Positions 20,794-29,739 of a stretch of 64,000 nt of DNA are shown here, piece after piece (within the stretch, counting starts at the first letter, position 1; each line of letters opens with the position of its first letter). The DNA comes from Bacteroidota bacterium. GTDB lineage: Bacteria > Bacteroidota > Bacteroidia > B-17B0 > Aurantibacillaceae. Position numbers and translations under genes: made by a program. Under the pieces are notes generated by a model. It was not told the DNA's origin and did no database searches. It worked only from the letters and a program-made list of their open reading frames with translations. The stretch covers positions 53,192 through 117,191 of the forward strand of contig JACPOC010000017.1 in the NCBI GenBank assembly GCA_016185125.1. Direction: 5' to 3'.

Positions 20794-22563
20794 ATGTTAA
20801 GAACCAATACCTGCGGCGAATTAAGAATTGAACACGTTAACACCACTGTTACTTTATGCGGCTGGGTGCAGCGTATAAAAGACCTTGGTGGATTAACCTT
20901 TATTGATTTGCGCGACAGGTATGGCATTACTCAATTAAAATTAAATATTGAATCAGATACCGCGCTTAATCAAACAGTAAAAGGATTAGCGCGTGAGTTT
21001 GTTTTAAAAGTTACGGGTACTGTTATAGAGCGCGAAAGCAAAAACAAAAATAACCCAACCGGTGAAATAGAAATTAATGTACGAAACATAGAAATTTTAA
21101 ACGCTTCTATAACCCCTCCTTTTACTATTGAAGATGAAACTGATGGGGGAGATGAGCTGCGAATGAAATACCGGTATCTTGATCTTCGCCGAAACAACGT
21201 TAGAAAAAACCTGGAGCTGCGCCACCGCATGGCCTTGGAAACCCGTAATTATTTAGATAAGCAAAAATTTATAGAGGTTGAAACTCCCGTATTAATAAAA
21301 TCAACTCCCGAAGGAGCACGCGATTTTGTAGTGCCAAGCCGCATGAACAAAAATCAGTTCTACGCCCTTCCGCAAAGCCCACAAACATTTAAGCAATTAT
21401 TAATGGTGAGCGGGTTCGACCGTTATTACCAAATAGTAAAATGTTTTAGAGATGAAGATTTGCGTGCCGACCGTCAGCCGGAATTTACGCAAATAGATTG
21501 TGAAATGAGTTTTGTAGATCAGGAAGATATTCTGCAAACCTTTGAAGGTTTAACACGGCATCTTTTTAAAGTGGTGAAAGGGATTGATATTGCAACTATT
21601 GAACGAATGACCTATGCGGATGCAATGAAATTTTATGGCAACGATAAGCCCGACACCCGTTTTGACATGAAACTGATTGAGCTTAACGAAATTGTAAAAG
21701 GAAAAACATTTAAAGTTTTTGATGAGGCCCAAGTAGTTTTGGCTATTTGCGCGAAAGGCGCCGCCGAATACACCCGCAAACAGTTAGATGAATTAACAGA
21801 ATGGGTGAAGCGTCCGCAATTAGGAGCCACAGGTTTAGTGTATGCGCGCCACAATGCCGACGGTGTTATAAAAAGCAGCGTAGATAAATTTTATAACGAA
21901 GAAGAATTAAAAAAATGGTCGGAAGCTTGCCGCTCGCAGCCCGGCGATTTAATATTAGTATTGGCCGGAGCCGAAGAAAAAACGCGCAAAGCCGCCGGTG
22001 AACTACGCTTAGAAATGGGCAACCGGTTAGGTTTGAGAGATAAAAACAAATTCTCAGCTTTATGGGTAATTGATTTTCCGTTGTTGGAATGGAACGAAGG
22101 CGACCCTAATTTACCGGCTTCCCTTGCCGGCAGATGGCACGCCAAGCACCATCCCTTTACCTCGCCAAAGCCCGAAGACATGGACTTGCTAAACACTAAC
22201 CCGGGAGCCGTTAGAGCCAACGCTTACGACATTGTAATAAATGGCGTAGAAGTAGGCGGCGGAAGCATTCGCATTCACAATAAAAACCTTCAGGCAAAAA
22301 TGTTTGAAGTATTGGGCTTTAGTAAAGAAGAAGCGCAAAAACAATTTGGCTTTTTAATGAATGCTTTTGAATTTGGTGCCCCACCTCACGGAGGCATCGC
22401 GTTTGGTTTCGATCGTTTATGCTCTTTATTTGGAGGCGCGGAAAGTATCCGTGATTTTATCGCTTTCCCAAAAAATAATTCGGGCAGAGATGTAATGATT
22501 GATAGCCCCGCGGAAATAAGCGATGAACAACTAAAAGAATTGTTTATTAAAACTTATAATTAA
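20794..22563 (+). CDS. aspS: aspartyl-tRNA synthetase
   Basis: Class IIb synthetase, 589 residues as in other bacteria. Seen: the OB-fold anticodon domain at the N-terminus ([26 protein letters not shown]), motif 1/2 region ([27 protein letters not shown]), the bacterial GAD insert in the middle, and motif 3 GIAFGFDRL near the end. Its TAA stop is the first three bases of the repeat element at 22561, so that element sits exactly at the gene's 3' end. Confidence 0.97.
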   Translation: MLRTNTCGELRIEHVNTTVTLCGWVQRIKDLGGLTFIDLRDRYGITQLKLNIESDTALNQTVKGLAREFVLKVTGTVIERESKNKNNPTGEIEINVRNIEILNASITPPFTIEDETDGGDELRMKYRYLDLRRNNVRKNLELRHRMALETRNYLDKQKFIEVETPVLIKSTPEGARDFVVPSRMNKNQFYALPQSPQTFKQLLMVSGFDRYYQIVKCFRDEDLRADRQPEFTQIDCEMSFVDQEDILQTFEGLTRHLFKVVKGIDIATIERMTYADAMKFYGNDKPDTRFDMKLIELNEIVKGKTFKVFDEAQVVLAICAKGAAEYTRKQLDELTEWVKRPQLGATGLVYARHNADGVIKSSVDKFYNEEELKKWSEACRSQPGDLILVLAGAEEKTRKAAGELRLEMGNRLGLRDKNKFSALWVIDFPLLEWNEGDPNLPASLAGRWHAKHHPFTSPKPEDMDLLNTNPGAVRANAYDIVINGVEVGGGSIRIHNKNLQAKMFEVLGFSKEEAQKQFGFLMNAFEFGAPPHGGIAFGFDRLCSLFGGAESIRDFIAFPKNNSGRDVMIDSPAEISDEQLKELFIKTYN

Positions 22564-22726
22564 TACCAAATGAATCTATAATTTAGTCCAATATACTCGT
22601 CCTTTTATATCCATACTTATTTAAAAAATAGTAACATAGGCAATGCTATGCAACAATTTTTAAACATCGTCTTGATAAAAAATCACTTCGTATCTTTAGC
22701 CTAAATCATAAATTCATTTGGTATTA
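22561..22726. mobile_element. MITE-like element, 166 bp, with terminal inverted repeats
   Basis: TAATACCAAATGAAT at 22561-22575 is repeated as its exact reverse complement at 22712-22726; with mismatches the arms extend to about 21 bp. The element has no coding capacity. Its left 68 bp recurs with two differences at 23290-23357. In both places it begins at the TAA stop of the preceding gene. This is what a non-autonomous transposable element or mobile terminator would look like; no matching transposase is in the window. Confidence 0.6.
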
Positions 22727-22734
22727 CAAGTTTA

Positions 22735-22860
22735 CAAAAACCTAAACCTTCGGTGCCTAAACCTTAGCCTTCTGAGCAAAAACATAAACCTACGGTGCAA
22801 AAACCTAAACCTTCGGTGCCTAAACCTTAGCCTTCTGTGCCTAAACCACACTTACCCTAC
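22735..22860. repeat. 21-bp imperfect tandem array C1 (6 units)
   Basis: Six consecutive 21-bp units starting at 22735, 22756, 22777, 22798, 22819 and 22840. Units share CCTAAACCTT and end (C)GGTG or TCTG(T/A)G; two sub-types alternate, so units 1 and 4, and 2 and 5, are nearly identical, a 63-bp higher-order period. It begins 8 bp after the MITE-like element. Confidence 0.9.
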
Positions 22861-22882
22861 CTTTAACCAAAACGCGTTTTAC

Positions 22883-23029
22883 TTAATTTACAGATAGAGT
22901 ACGTTAATTTACAGATAGCTTATGTTAATGTACAGATAGGTTCGGTATAATTATAGTTAGGTTAAATATTTGTACAGATGGGTTAGGTATATTTACAGAT
23001 AGTTTATGTATATTTACAGATAGGTTAGT
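22883..23029. repeat. 21-bp imperfect tandem array C2 (7 units)
   Basis: Seven units of exactly 21 bp from 22883, with core TTACAGATAG and a T/A-rich lead (TTAATT or TATATT). The family is unrelated in sequence to C1, yet C2 begins 148 bp (7 x 21 + 1) after C1 began, so the two are nearly in register. It ends 14 bp before the small gene at 23044. Confidence 0.9.
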
Positions 23030-23043
23030 TTTACATTAAATTA

Positions 23044-23292
23044 ATGCCACAAAAAATAAACAGTACTGAGTTTGACCAATTGCCCTTATTTGGTAAAGGC
23101 CGCAGTAGTGCCGTTTTTAATGCCATACTCTCGCTAAAAGTGAACGAAGCTTTAATTATTACTAAAGCGGAATGGAAACCAAAATACCCGCCCACCAAAA
23201 TAGTTACCCGCATTGAGCAGCGCTTTAAAATGAAGTTTATACGCGGCGCACTACCCGACCGCAGCGGATGGGCGGTAAAAAGGATAAAGTAA
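23044..23292 (+). CDS. small hypothetical protein between two MITE-like repeats
   Basis: An 82-residue basic protein: FDQLPLFGKGRSSAVFNAILSLKVNEALIITKAEW, then KYPPTKIVTRIEQRF and a C-terminal DRSGWAVKRIK. The composition, and the pattern of conserved-looking Gly, Pro and Trp, argue for a real folded domain rather than a chance frame. I do not recognise a named family. It lies between array C2 and the second copy of the MITE-like sequence, whose first three bases supply its stop codon. Codon use looks like that of the neighbours. Confidence 0.65.
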   Translation: MPQKINSTEFDQLPLFGKGRSSAVFNAILSLKVNEALIITKAEWKPKYPPTKIVTRIEQRFKMKFIRGALPDRSGWAVKRIK

Positions 23293-23357
23293 TACCAAAT
23301 GAATCTATAATTTAAGCCAATATACTCGTCCTTTTATATCCATACTTATTTAAAAAA
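23290..23357. repeat. second copy of the left end of the MITE-like element
   Basis: Sixty-eight bases matching 22561-22628 with two differences, again beginning at a TAA stop. Similarity continues in a weaker form to about 23400, and GGTATTA at 23447-23453 may be the remnant of the right terminus, which would give nearly the same total length as the first copy. Confidence 0.75.
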
Positions 23358-23403
23358 GTGTTGCATAGCCCAAGCTCTAGAACTAATTTTTGAAGAAGTA
23401 TAA

Positions 23404-23550
23404 ATGAAAAAGAACAAGTTTATTGAACGTTTTTATATGGTTGATGGTATTACTCAAACTAAAAAGAGTAAAACTTTAGTAACATTTTGTATAAGCATCC
23501 TTTATTACTTACTAATAATCAATAAAATAGCAATAAAAACTAAATTTTAA
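23404..23550 (+). CDS. possible 48-residue membrane peptide
   Basis: ATG at 23404 opens a frame of 48 codons: a basic N-terminus (KKNKFIERF) and a hydrophobic stretch TLVTFCISILYYLLIINKIAI that could span the membrane. Its end overlaps the secA stop on the other strand by 4 bp. No promoter or homology support; it may be a by-product of the decayed MITE-like copy. Confidence 0.2.
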   Translation: MKKNKFIERFYMVDGITQTKKSKTLVTFCISILYYLLIINKIAIKTKF

Positions 23551-26500
23551 GCTATTCCTACACCGTGACAGGATTTGTATTTTTTTCCGCTGCCGCAAGG
23601 ACAAGGGTCGTTTCTTCCAATTTTAGCCTCCACACGTATTGGCTGAATTTTTGGCTTAGTTGGTTGCTGCTGTTGATTTTGTTCTTCCACCGCGTTCTCA
23701 TTTCGGCTTTCTACCAATTTCTCCTTTTTTTGTGCAGGAGCTTCTTGCGTAAAACGTGCCTGTTGCGGCTGATTTTTTTCGTTAGGTAAACCGCCCTTCA
23801 TTAAAAACGAGATCACTTCTTTGTTGGTTTTAATGATCATCTCTTTAAATAAATTAAAGGATTCTAACTTGTAAATAACCAACGGATCTTTTTGCTCTAA
23901 GGAAGCGTTTTGCACCGCTTGTTTTAAATCATCCAGTTCGCGTAAATGCTCTTTCCAGGAATCATCTATCATAGCAAGCACTACCGACTTTTCAAAACCT
24001 AATACCAATTCGCGGCCTTTTGTTTCGTAAGCTTTTTTAAGATTAGCTAATACCTGAACAGTTCTTATGCCATCTGTAAAAGGTGTTACAATGTTCTCGA
24101 AACTGTTGTTAGGGTTTGTATACACATCTCTTACTACCGGAAAGGCCTGCTCACTAACAGTTAGAATTTTATTGTTATAATGCTTTTGAGCGGCTTCATA
24201 AACCGTTTGAGTTAAGTCATCTTCTTTTAAAGAGTTAAACTGTTGCTGTGTTATTAAAGACTCTGCGCCAAAAACCCGAATGCATTCTAAATTAAAGCCA
24301 CTGTAATCATGGGCATCCTTGTATTCTTCCACCATGCTCGACGATACTTCGTACATCATGTTGGCAATATCAATGCTTAATTTATCTCCGTATAAAGCGT
24401 TGCGGCGGCGTTTATAAATTACATCGCGCTGTGCGTTCATTACATCATCGTATTCAATTAAACGTTTACGTGTACCAAAGTGGTTTTCTTCCACTTTCTT
24501 TTGCGCGCGTTCAATGGATTTAGTGATCATGCTGTGTTGAATAACTTCGCCTTCTTTTAATCCCATGCGATCCATTAAAGAAGCAATTCGCTCGCTTCCG
24601 AATAAACGCATTAAATTATCTTCGAGTGAAACAAAGAACTGCGATGAGCCCGGATCTCCCTGACGACCGGCACGTCCGCGTAACTGTCTGTCAACACGGC
24701 GGCTTTCATGGCGTTCTGTTCCAATAATGGCCAAGCCACCCGCTTCTTTAACCCCGGGGCCGAGTTTAATATCCGTACCACGACCTGCCATGTTGGTGGC
24801 AATGGTAACGGTTCCCGCCATGCCGGCTTCGGCAACAATGTCTGCTTCTTTAGCATGTAATTTGGCATTTAATACATTGTGTTTAATACTTCGTAATTTA
24901 AGCATGCGGCTTAATAATTCTGAAATATCAACGGTAGTTGTACCAATAAGAACAGGTCTTCCTGCCGCTACTAGTTTTACTACCTCGTCAATTACTGCAT
25001 TGTATTTTTCACGCTTGGTTTTATAAACAAAGTCCTGCTCATCCTTACGGGTCATGGCTCTGTTGGTTGGAATCTCGATTACATCCAATTTATAAATGTC
25101 CCAGAACTCCTGTGCTTCTGTAGTAGCCGTACCGGTCATACCGGCCAACTTGTGGTACATACGGAAGTAATTTTGCAAAGTAATCGTTGCATACGTTTGA
25201 GTAGCCGCTTCAATCTTTACATTTTCTTTCGCCTCTATAGCCTGGTGCAAGCCATCGCTGTAACGGCGGCCTTCCATAATACGTCCGGTTTGTTCATCCA
25301 CAATTTTAACCTGACCTTCATCGATTACATATTCCTGATCTTTTTCAAAAACAGTATATGCTTTTAATAATTGATTTACGGTATGAATACGTTCACTTTT
25401 AATGCTGAACTCACGCATCACCGATTCTTTGGCAAGCGTTTTTTCTTTGGGATCAAGAATAGCTTTTTCAATTTCCGCCACTTCGTCACCAACATTGGGT
25501 ATTACAAAGAATTTAGGATCGTCGGAATTACCGGTTAAAAAATCAATTCCTTTTTCGGTTAATTCAACGTGATTGTTTTTTTCATCAATGGTAAAATAAA
25601 GATCTACATCAATTTTATGCATTTCCTTATTCTGATCCTGCATGTAATGGTTCTCTGTTTTTTGCAGTAATGCTCTTACACCGTTCTCACTCAAAAATTT
25701 AATTAAAGCGGAGTTTTTTGGCAAGCCGCGATAGGCGCGTAACAAAGGAATGCCCGCTTCTTTTTCTTTTCCTTCTGCAAAAAAGCGTTTTGCATCAGTA
25801 ATGCAAAGTTGTAAAAATTGTTTCTGAGCATTCAGTATTTTTTCAACTCGGGGTTTGTATTCAATAAATTCGTGCTTATCTCCTTGTGGAGTAGGGCCGC
25901 TGATAATTAAAGGTGTACGCGCATCATCAATTAACACACTATCCACCTCATCTACAATGGCAAAATTGGCCTTGCGCTGAACCAAGTCATCAATGCCGCG
26001 AGCCATGTTATCACGCAGGTAATCAAAACCAAATTCATTGTTTGTGCCGTAAGTAATATCGCAATTGTAAGCGTTGCGGCGATCGTCGGTATTTGGTTCG
26101 TGTTTGTCAATGCAATCTACGCTTAATCCGTGAAAATAAAATAAAGGCGCGTTCCATTCACTGTCACGTTTTGCAAGATAATTATTTACGGTAACAAGAT
26201 GCACCCCGCGACCCGTTAGAGCGTTAAGGAATACAGGAAGCGTGGACACTAAGGTTTTACCTTCGCCGGTTGCCATTTCGGAAATTTTTCCTTGATGTAA
26301 AACCATTCCACCAATAAGCTGCACGTTATAGTGCACCATGTTCCAGGTAACTTCATTTCCGGCGGCAAGCCAAGTGTTTTTATAAACTGCCTTTGAACCT
26401 CTTAATTCAATGTTTTTATGTTTGTTTGAAAGTGATTTATCAAAATCGTTAGCTGTAACTTCCAGCTCTTTGTTTTTGGTAAAACGGTTGGCGGTTTCCT

Positions 26501-26846
26501 TTAAAATAGCAAATGCTTCGGGTAAAGCTTCTTCCAATGCTACTTCAAACTTTTTTACAATTTCTTTATCTATTTCGTCTATTTCTTTATACAGATCTTC
26601 TTTGGTATTTACATCCATCTCCGCATCAGAACTAATCTTTGCTTTAATGGTTTGGATCTCGTCATTTTCTGCTTTAACAGATTCCTGAATTTTTATTTTA
26701 AGAGCCGCGGAACGGGCGCGCAAATCATCGTTTGAAACGGAAGCAAGGGAATTAAAAATGGAATTTATTTCGTCAACTTTTACCTCAAGATTTTTAACGT
26801 CTTTTTCACTTTTGGTACCAAGTAGTTTTTTAAGAAAATCGAACAT
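23547..26846 (-). CDS. secA: preprotein translocase ATPase SecA
   Basis: Motor of the Sec export pathway at the inner membrane. The 1099-residue length is long compared with E. coli (901) but usual for Bacteroidota. Seen: the Walker A MATGEGKTLVSTLP, the DEAD-type VDEVDSVLIDDARTPLIISG, ATNMAGRGTDIKLG, RQLRGRAGRQGDPGSSQFFVSLEDNLMR, and a C-terminal zinc-binding SEC-C motif DPCPCGSGKKYKSCHG after a Gln-rich linker. The minus-strand region upstream contains a TTACCTTTA promoter-like sequence. Confidence 0.97.
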   Translation of the reverse strand: MFDFLKKLLGTKSEKDVKNLEVKVDEINSIFNSLASVSNDDLRARSAALKIKIQESVKAENDEIQTIKAKISSDAEMDVNTKEDLYKEIDEIDKEIVKKFEVALEEALPEAFAILKETANRFTKNKELEVTANDFDKSLSNKHKNIELRGSKAVYKNTWLAAGNEVTWNMVHYNVQLIGGMVLHQGKISEMATGEGKTLVSTLPVFLNALTGRGVHLVTVNNYLAKRDSEWNAPLFYFHGLSVDCIDKHEPNTDDRRNAYNCDITYGTNNEFGFDYLRDNMARGIDDLVQRKANFAIVDEVDSVLIDDARTPLIISGPTPQGDKHEFIEYKPRVEKILNAQKQFLQLCITDAKRFFAEGKEKEAGIPLLRAYRGLPKNSALIKFLSENGVRALLQKTENHYMQDQNKEMHKIDVDLYFTIDEKNNHVELTEKGIDFLTGNSDDPKFFVIPNVGDEVAEIEKAILDPKEKTLAKESVMREFSIKSERIHTVNQLLKAYTVFEKDQEYVIDEGQVKIVDEQTGRIMEGRRYSDGLHQAIEAKENVKIEAATQTYATITLQNYFRMYHKLAGMTGTATTEAQEFWDIYKLDVIEIPTNRAMTRKDEQDFVYKTKREKYNAVIDEVVKLVAAGRPVLIGTTTVDISELLSRMLKLRSIKHNVLNAKLHAKEADIVAEAGMAGTVTIATNMAGRGTDIKLGPGVKEAGGLAIIGTERHESRRVDRQLRGRAGRQGDPGSSQFFVSLEDNLMRLFGSERIASLMDRMGLKEGEVIQHSMITKSIERAQKKVEENHFGTRKRLIEYDDVMNAQRDVIYKRRRNALYGDKLSIDIANMMYEVSSSMVEEYKDAHDYSGFNLECIRVFGAESLITQQQFNSLKEDDLTQTVYEAAQKHYNNKILTVSEQAFPVVRDVYTNPNNSFENIVTPFTDGIRTVQVLANLKKAYETKGRELVLGFEKSVVLAMIDDSWKEHLRELDDLKQAVQNASLEQKDPLVIYKLESFNLFKEMIIKTNKEVISFLMKGGLPNEKNQPQQARFTQEAPAQKKEKLVESRNENAVEEQNQQQQPTKPKIQPIRVEAKIGRNDPCPCGSGKKYKSCHGVGIA

Positions 26847-27101
26847 AGGTTTTTTAAATTATAAGCGTTTAAAGGTAACAAAATTTAAGCCACACACCAA
26901 TAAGGGTATCAGGAATAATAAAGACTGACGAAGCGTCGGGAATATTTAATAAATTTCTGTGATTTGTATGACACAATGCGGGTTTAGTGTATTCAACTCT
27001 AAGTGTAAGAACTGCAGCCGGGCGAAGAGTTTTTTTGATGTTTGATTATTTCTGGCAGATTACACAGAGGTAGGGAGATATTTTTCGGAGTATATAATCA
27101 T
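26847..27101. other. intergenic region between secA and sucD terminator
   Basis: Holds the probable secA promoter (a TACCTTTA-like -7 element on the minus strand just upstream of the gene) and otherwise AT-rich sequence. I see no gene, tRNA or repeat in it. Confidence 0.4.
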
Positions 27102-27127
27102 AAAAAAAGCCCGGAAATTTCCGAACT
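27102..27127 (-). terminator. rho-independent terminator of sucD
   Basis: On the minus strand a stem (AGTTCGGA/TCCGGGCT with two G-T pairs, centred on CGGAAATTTCCG) followed by seven T, 25 bp after the sucD stop. Confidence 0.8.
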
Positions 27128-27151
27128 TAATTTTGTGTAATGAATGGCAGC

Positions 27152-28042
27152 TTAAACAGAAACTTTTTCACCTTTAAGCACTGCGGCCATTGTTTTACCA
27201 ATTTCGGCAGGACTTTCGCAAACAAACACACCGCATTCGCGTAAAATTTTCATTTTTGCCTGCGCAGTATCTTCTTCGCCACCCACAATTGCACCCGCAT
27301 GACCCATGGTGCGGCCTTTTGGAGCAGTTTGTCCGGCAATGAAACCAACCACAGGTTTTTTATTACCATTGGCTTTAATCCAACGGGCAGCTTCCGCTTC
27401 GTAATTTCCGCCAATTTCACCAATCATAACAATAGCTTCGGTTTCAGGATCATTCATAAGTAATTCAACGGCATCTTTGGTTGGTGTTCCAATGATAGGA
27501 TCTCCGCCAATACCAATAGCAGTAGTAATACCCATTCCCGCTTTTACAATCTGATCGGCAGCTTCGTAAGTTAAAGTTCCGCTTTTGCTCACAATGCCAA
27601 TCTTTCCTTTTTTAAATACAAATCCGGGCATAATACCCACTTTTGCTTCGCCCGCAGTAATAATACCCGGGCAATTAGGACCGATTAAGCGGCATGCTTT
27701 TCCTTTTAAATATTCTTTTGTAAAGATCATATCCTTAACAGGAATGCCTTCGGTGATACAAACAATCACTTTAATTCCTGCATCGGCAGCTTCCATAATT
27801 GCATCTGCAGCAAAAGCAGCCGGAACAAAAATGATGGATACATCGGCAGAAGTAACTTTTACAGCTTCGGCAACGGTGTTAAACACCGGCTTTTCAAGAT
27901 GTGTGGTGCCGCCTTTTCCGGGAGTAACACCGCCCACCACGTTGGTTCCGTATTCAATCATTTGAGTGGCGTGGAAGGTTCCTTCGCCGCCTGTGAAACC
28001 CTGAACGATAACTTTTGAATTTTTATTTACTAATACTGACAT
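27152..28042 (-). CDS. sucD: succinyl-CoA ligase, alpha subunit
   Basis: TCA-cycle enzyme making ATP or GTP from succinyl-CoA. 296 residues. Seen: the CoA-binding QGFTGGEGTFHATQMIEYGT, GPNCPGIITAGEAKVGIMPG, GIVSKSGTLTYEA, and the active-site GHAGAIVGGEEDTAQAK that carries the phosphorylated histidine. The beta subunit gene is not adjacent, which is common in Bacteroidota. A clear terminator follows. It is divergent from rnhA. Confidence 0.97.
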   Translation of the reverse strand: MSVLVNKNSKVIVQGFTGGEGTFHATQMIEYGTNVVGGVTPGKGGTTHLEKPVFNTVAEAVKVTSADVSIIFVPAAFAADAIMEAADAGIKVIVCITEGIPVKDMIFTKEYLKGKACRLIGPNCPGIITAGEAKVGIMPGFVFKKGKIGIVSKSGTLTYEAADQIVKAGMGITTAIGIGGDPIIGTPTKDAVELLMNDPETEAIVMIGEIGGNYEAEAARWIKANGNKKPVVGFIAGQTAPKGRTMGHAGAIVGGEEDTAQAKMKILRECGVFVCESPAEIGKTMAAVLKGEKVSV

Positions 28043-28100
28043 GTTCTGAAATTTGAAGCACGAATATAAACAATATTTATTTAAAACAATTTGTGTTAGC

Positions 28101-28108
28101 TATCTTTA
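28101..28108 (+). promoter_or_regulatory. -7-like element TATCTTTA of rnhA
   Basis: One base off TAnnTTTG, 15 bp before the rnhA start codon; no good -33 element was seen. Confidence 0.35.
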
Positions 28109-28123
28109 TACGCTCAAAAAGTT

Positions 28124-28600
28124 ATGGAACCTCATATTGAAATATATACGGATGGTGCGGCAAGCGGAAACCCGGGTCCCGGAGGTTTTGGCGTGGTTTT
28201 AAAATATGGTAAATTCAGGAAGGAGATTAGTGGCGGGTTTAGGTTAACAACCAATAACCGGATGGAGCTTTTGGCTGTGATAATTGGCTTGGAGAGCGTT
28301 ACCAATAAGGATTTAACGGTTAAAGTTTATTCCGACAGTAAATATGTTGTAGATTCTATTAATCTTAAATGGGTGTTTGGCTGGCAAAAAAAGGGTTTTT
28401 TAAATAAGGCTAATCCGGATTTGTGGAAACGCTTTTTAAATATTTACAATGCACAAAAACACCAGTTTTATTGGGTAAAAGGCCATGCAAGTAATGTGGA
28501 AAATAATAAATGCGATGAATTGGCGGTGGCGGCTTCGAAATTTAAAAATCTGTTAGTGGATGAGGGTTATGAGATGAGTAAAAAGCAAGGTTTAATTTAA
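28124..28600 (+). CDS. rnhA: ribonuclease HI
   Basis: Cleaves RNA in RNA-DNA hybrids. 158 residues. The four acidic/catalytic motifs are present: YTDGAASGNPGPGG (first Asp), NNRMELLAVI (Glu), VYSDSKYVVDSI (Asp), and WVKGHASNVENNKCDELA (His and last Asp). The basic handle region (WKRFLN etc.) is also seen. Divergent from sucD, convergent with aroE. Confidence 0.97.
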   Translation: MEPHIEIYTDGAASGNPGPGGFGVVLKYGKFRKEISGGFRLTTNNRMELLAVIIGLESVTNKDLTVKVYSDSKYVVDSINLKWVFGWQKKGFLNKANPDLWKRFLNIYNAQKHQFYWVKGHASNVENNKCDELAVAASKFKNLLVDEGYEMSKKQGLI

Positions 28601-28691
28601 CTACAGAGTGCCATAGAAATTCAAAAAGCCTTCTTTAATTTTCTTCTCCAATTTTATGTGCCTATGTGGTTAAACGGCACATATAGAAACC

Positions 28692-28713
28692 AAAAAACCC
28701 CGATTTACGGGGC
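28692..28713 (-). terminator. terminator for the leftward tex-aroE transcript
   Basis: CCCCG-N5-CGGGG; read on the minus strand it is followed by six T. It lies about 290 bp after the aroE stop, in the convergent gap with rnhA. Confidence 0.75.
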
Positions 28714-28748
28714 TTGGTATGGTCATCTGTTATCAATATGATTAAGAG

Positions 28749-28880
28749 TTTTAAGGTTCCTCCGTTAATTCTCTTATGCAGCTGATCTTTCAATTATTTT
28801 CCGGACAGCGTTTCTGCTCGGCTTGTAAGTGATTTTTTTAAGGTTCGTCCGTTAAAACTCTTTCTTACAGATAATCTTCT
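28749..28880. repeat. imperfect direct repeat of about 43 bp, two copies 87 bp apart
   Basis: Copy 1 at 28749-28791 and copy 2 at 28836-28880 share TTTTAAGGTTC(C/G)TCCGTTAA, then CTCTT and an AGAT/GATCTTC-like end. They lie in the 401-bp gap between rnhA and aroE, which has no other gene. The function is unknown. Confidence 0.6.
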
Positions 28881-29001
28881 GATATATAGATTAAAAGTAT
28901 TGTTCCATGTTAAAAACGTGGGATTTTGGGGAATTTTAACCCTAAAAATTTAAAAAGAACATTTATTGGGGAATTTTATACACTATTACATGCTTTTAGG
29001 C

Positions 29002-29739
29002 TTACTTTCCCCAAATTTCCCAGCTTTTTTCCGCTTGTTGTTTCAGCATACTTAAGCCGTTCATGGTTAATGCGCCTTTATCTTTTGCATATTTTAAAAA
29101 AGGTGTTTCCGCGGGATTATAAATAAGATCGTAACAAAAATGCTGATTACTTAAAAGTTGGTAGGGGATAGAAGGCGCTTCATTATTACCGGCCATTCCT
29201 AAAGGCGTAGTGTTAATGATGAGTTTAAAAGATGAAAAAATTATTTCGTTAAGTTGCGAATATAAAAAATAGTTGCTTCCTTTTTTTTCTGAAGAAGTAA
29301 CAAAATAAACTTCTACGCCGATTGATTTTAACGCGTAGGCCACCGCTTTACTGCTTCCTCCTGTTCCCAGTATAAGGGCGCGCTCGTGCTGAGGTTCCAG
29401 AAAAGGTTTAATACTTTGTTTAAAGCCGTAATGATCAGTGTTATGTCCAATGAGTTTTTCTTTCTTAAATTCAATACAATTTACCGCCCCTATTTCTTTT
29501 GCTTCGGGGGTAAGTTCGTTTAAAAAACGTATAATTTTTTCTTTATACGGAATGGTTACATTCAATCCTTTTAAGTGCGGATTATTTTTTAAGAGTTCAG
29601 GAAATTCATCAATTGTAGAAAGTTCAAAATTAAGATAGACATGTTCCTTCAGATGAAGAGTGTTAAATTTTTTTGTAAAATAATCTTTTGAAAAGGAATG
29701 AGATAAAGTTTTTCCAAGCAGACCGTAAACGCGTTCCAT
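29002..29739 (-). CDS. aroE: shikimate dehydrogenase
   Basis: NADP-dependent reduction of 3-dehydroshikimate in aromatic amino-acid synthesis. 245 residues, slightly short. Seen: GLLGKTLSHSFSKDYF, the catalytic-Lys motif NVTIPYKEKI, GAVNCI, GHNTDHYGF, the nucleotide loop LILGTGGSSKAVAYAL and INTTPLGMAGN. The start codon directly follows the tex stop, so the two are translationally coupled. Confidence 0.95.
   Translation of the reverse strand: MERVYGLLGKTLSHSFSKDYFTKKFNTLHLKEHVYLNFELSTIDEFPELLKNNPHLKGLNVTIPYKEKIIRFLNELTPEAKEIGAVNCIEFKKEKLIGHNTDHYGFKQSIKPFLEPQHERALILGTGGSSKAVAYALKSIGVEVYFVTSSEKKGSNYFLYSQLNEIIFSSFKLIINTTPLGMAGNNEAPSIPYQLLSNQHFCYDLIYNPAETPFLKYAKDKGALTMNGLSMLKQQAEKSWEIWGK

Noticed and set aside
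26935..27101. Possible small RNA or second terminator upstream of secA
   Set aside because: GC-rich patch with a T run near 27029-27038, but no convincing stem.
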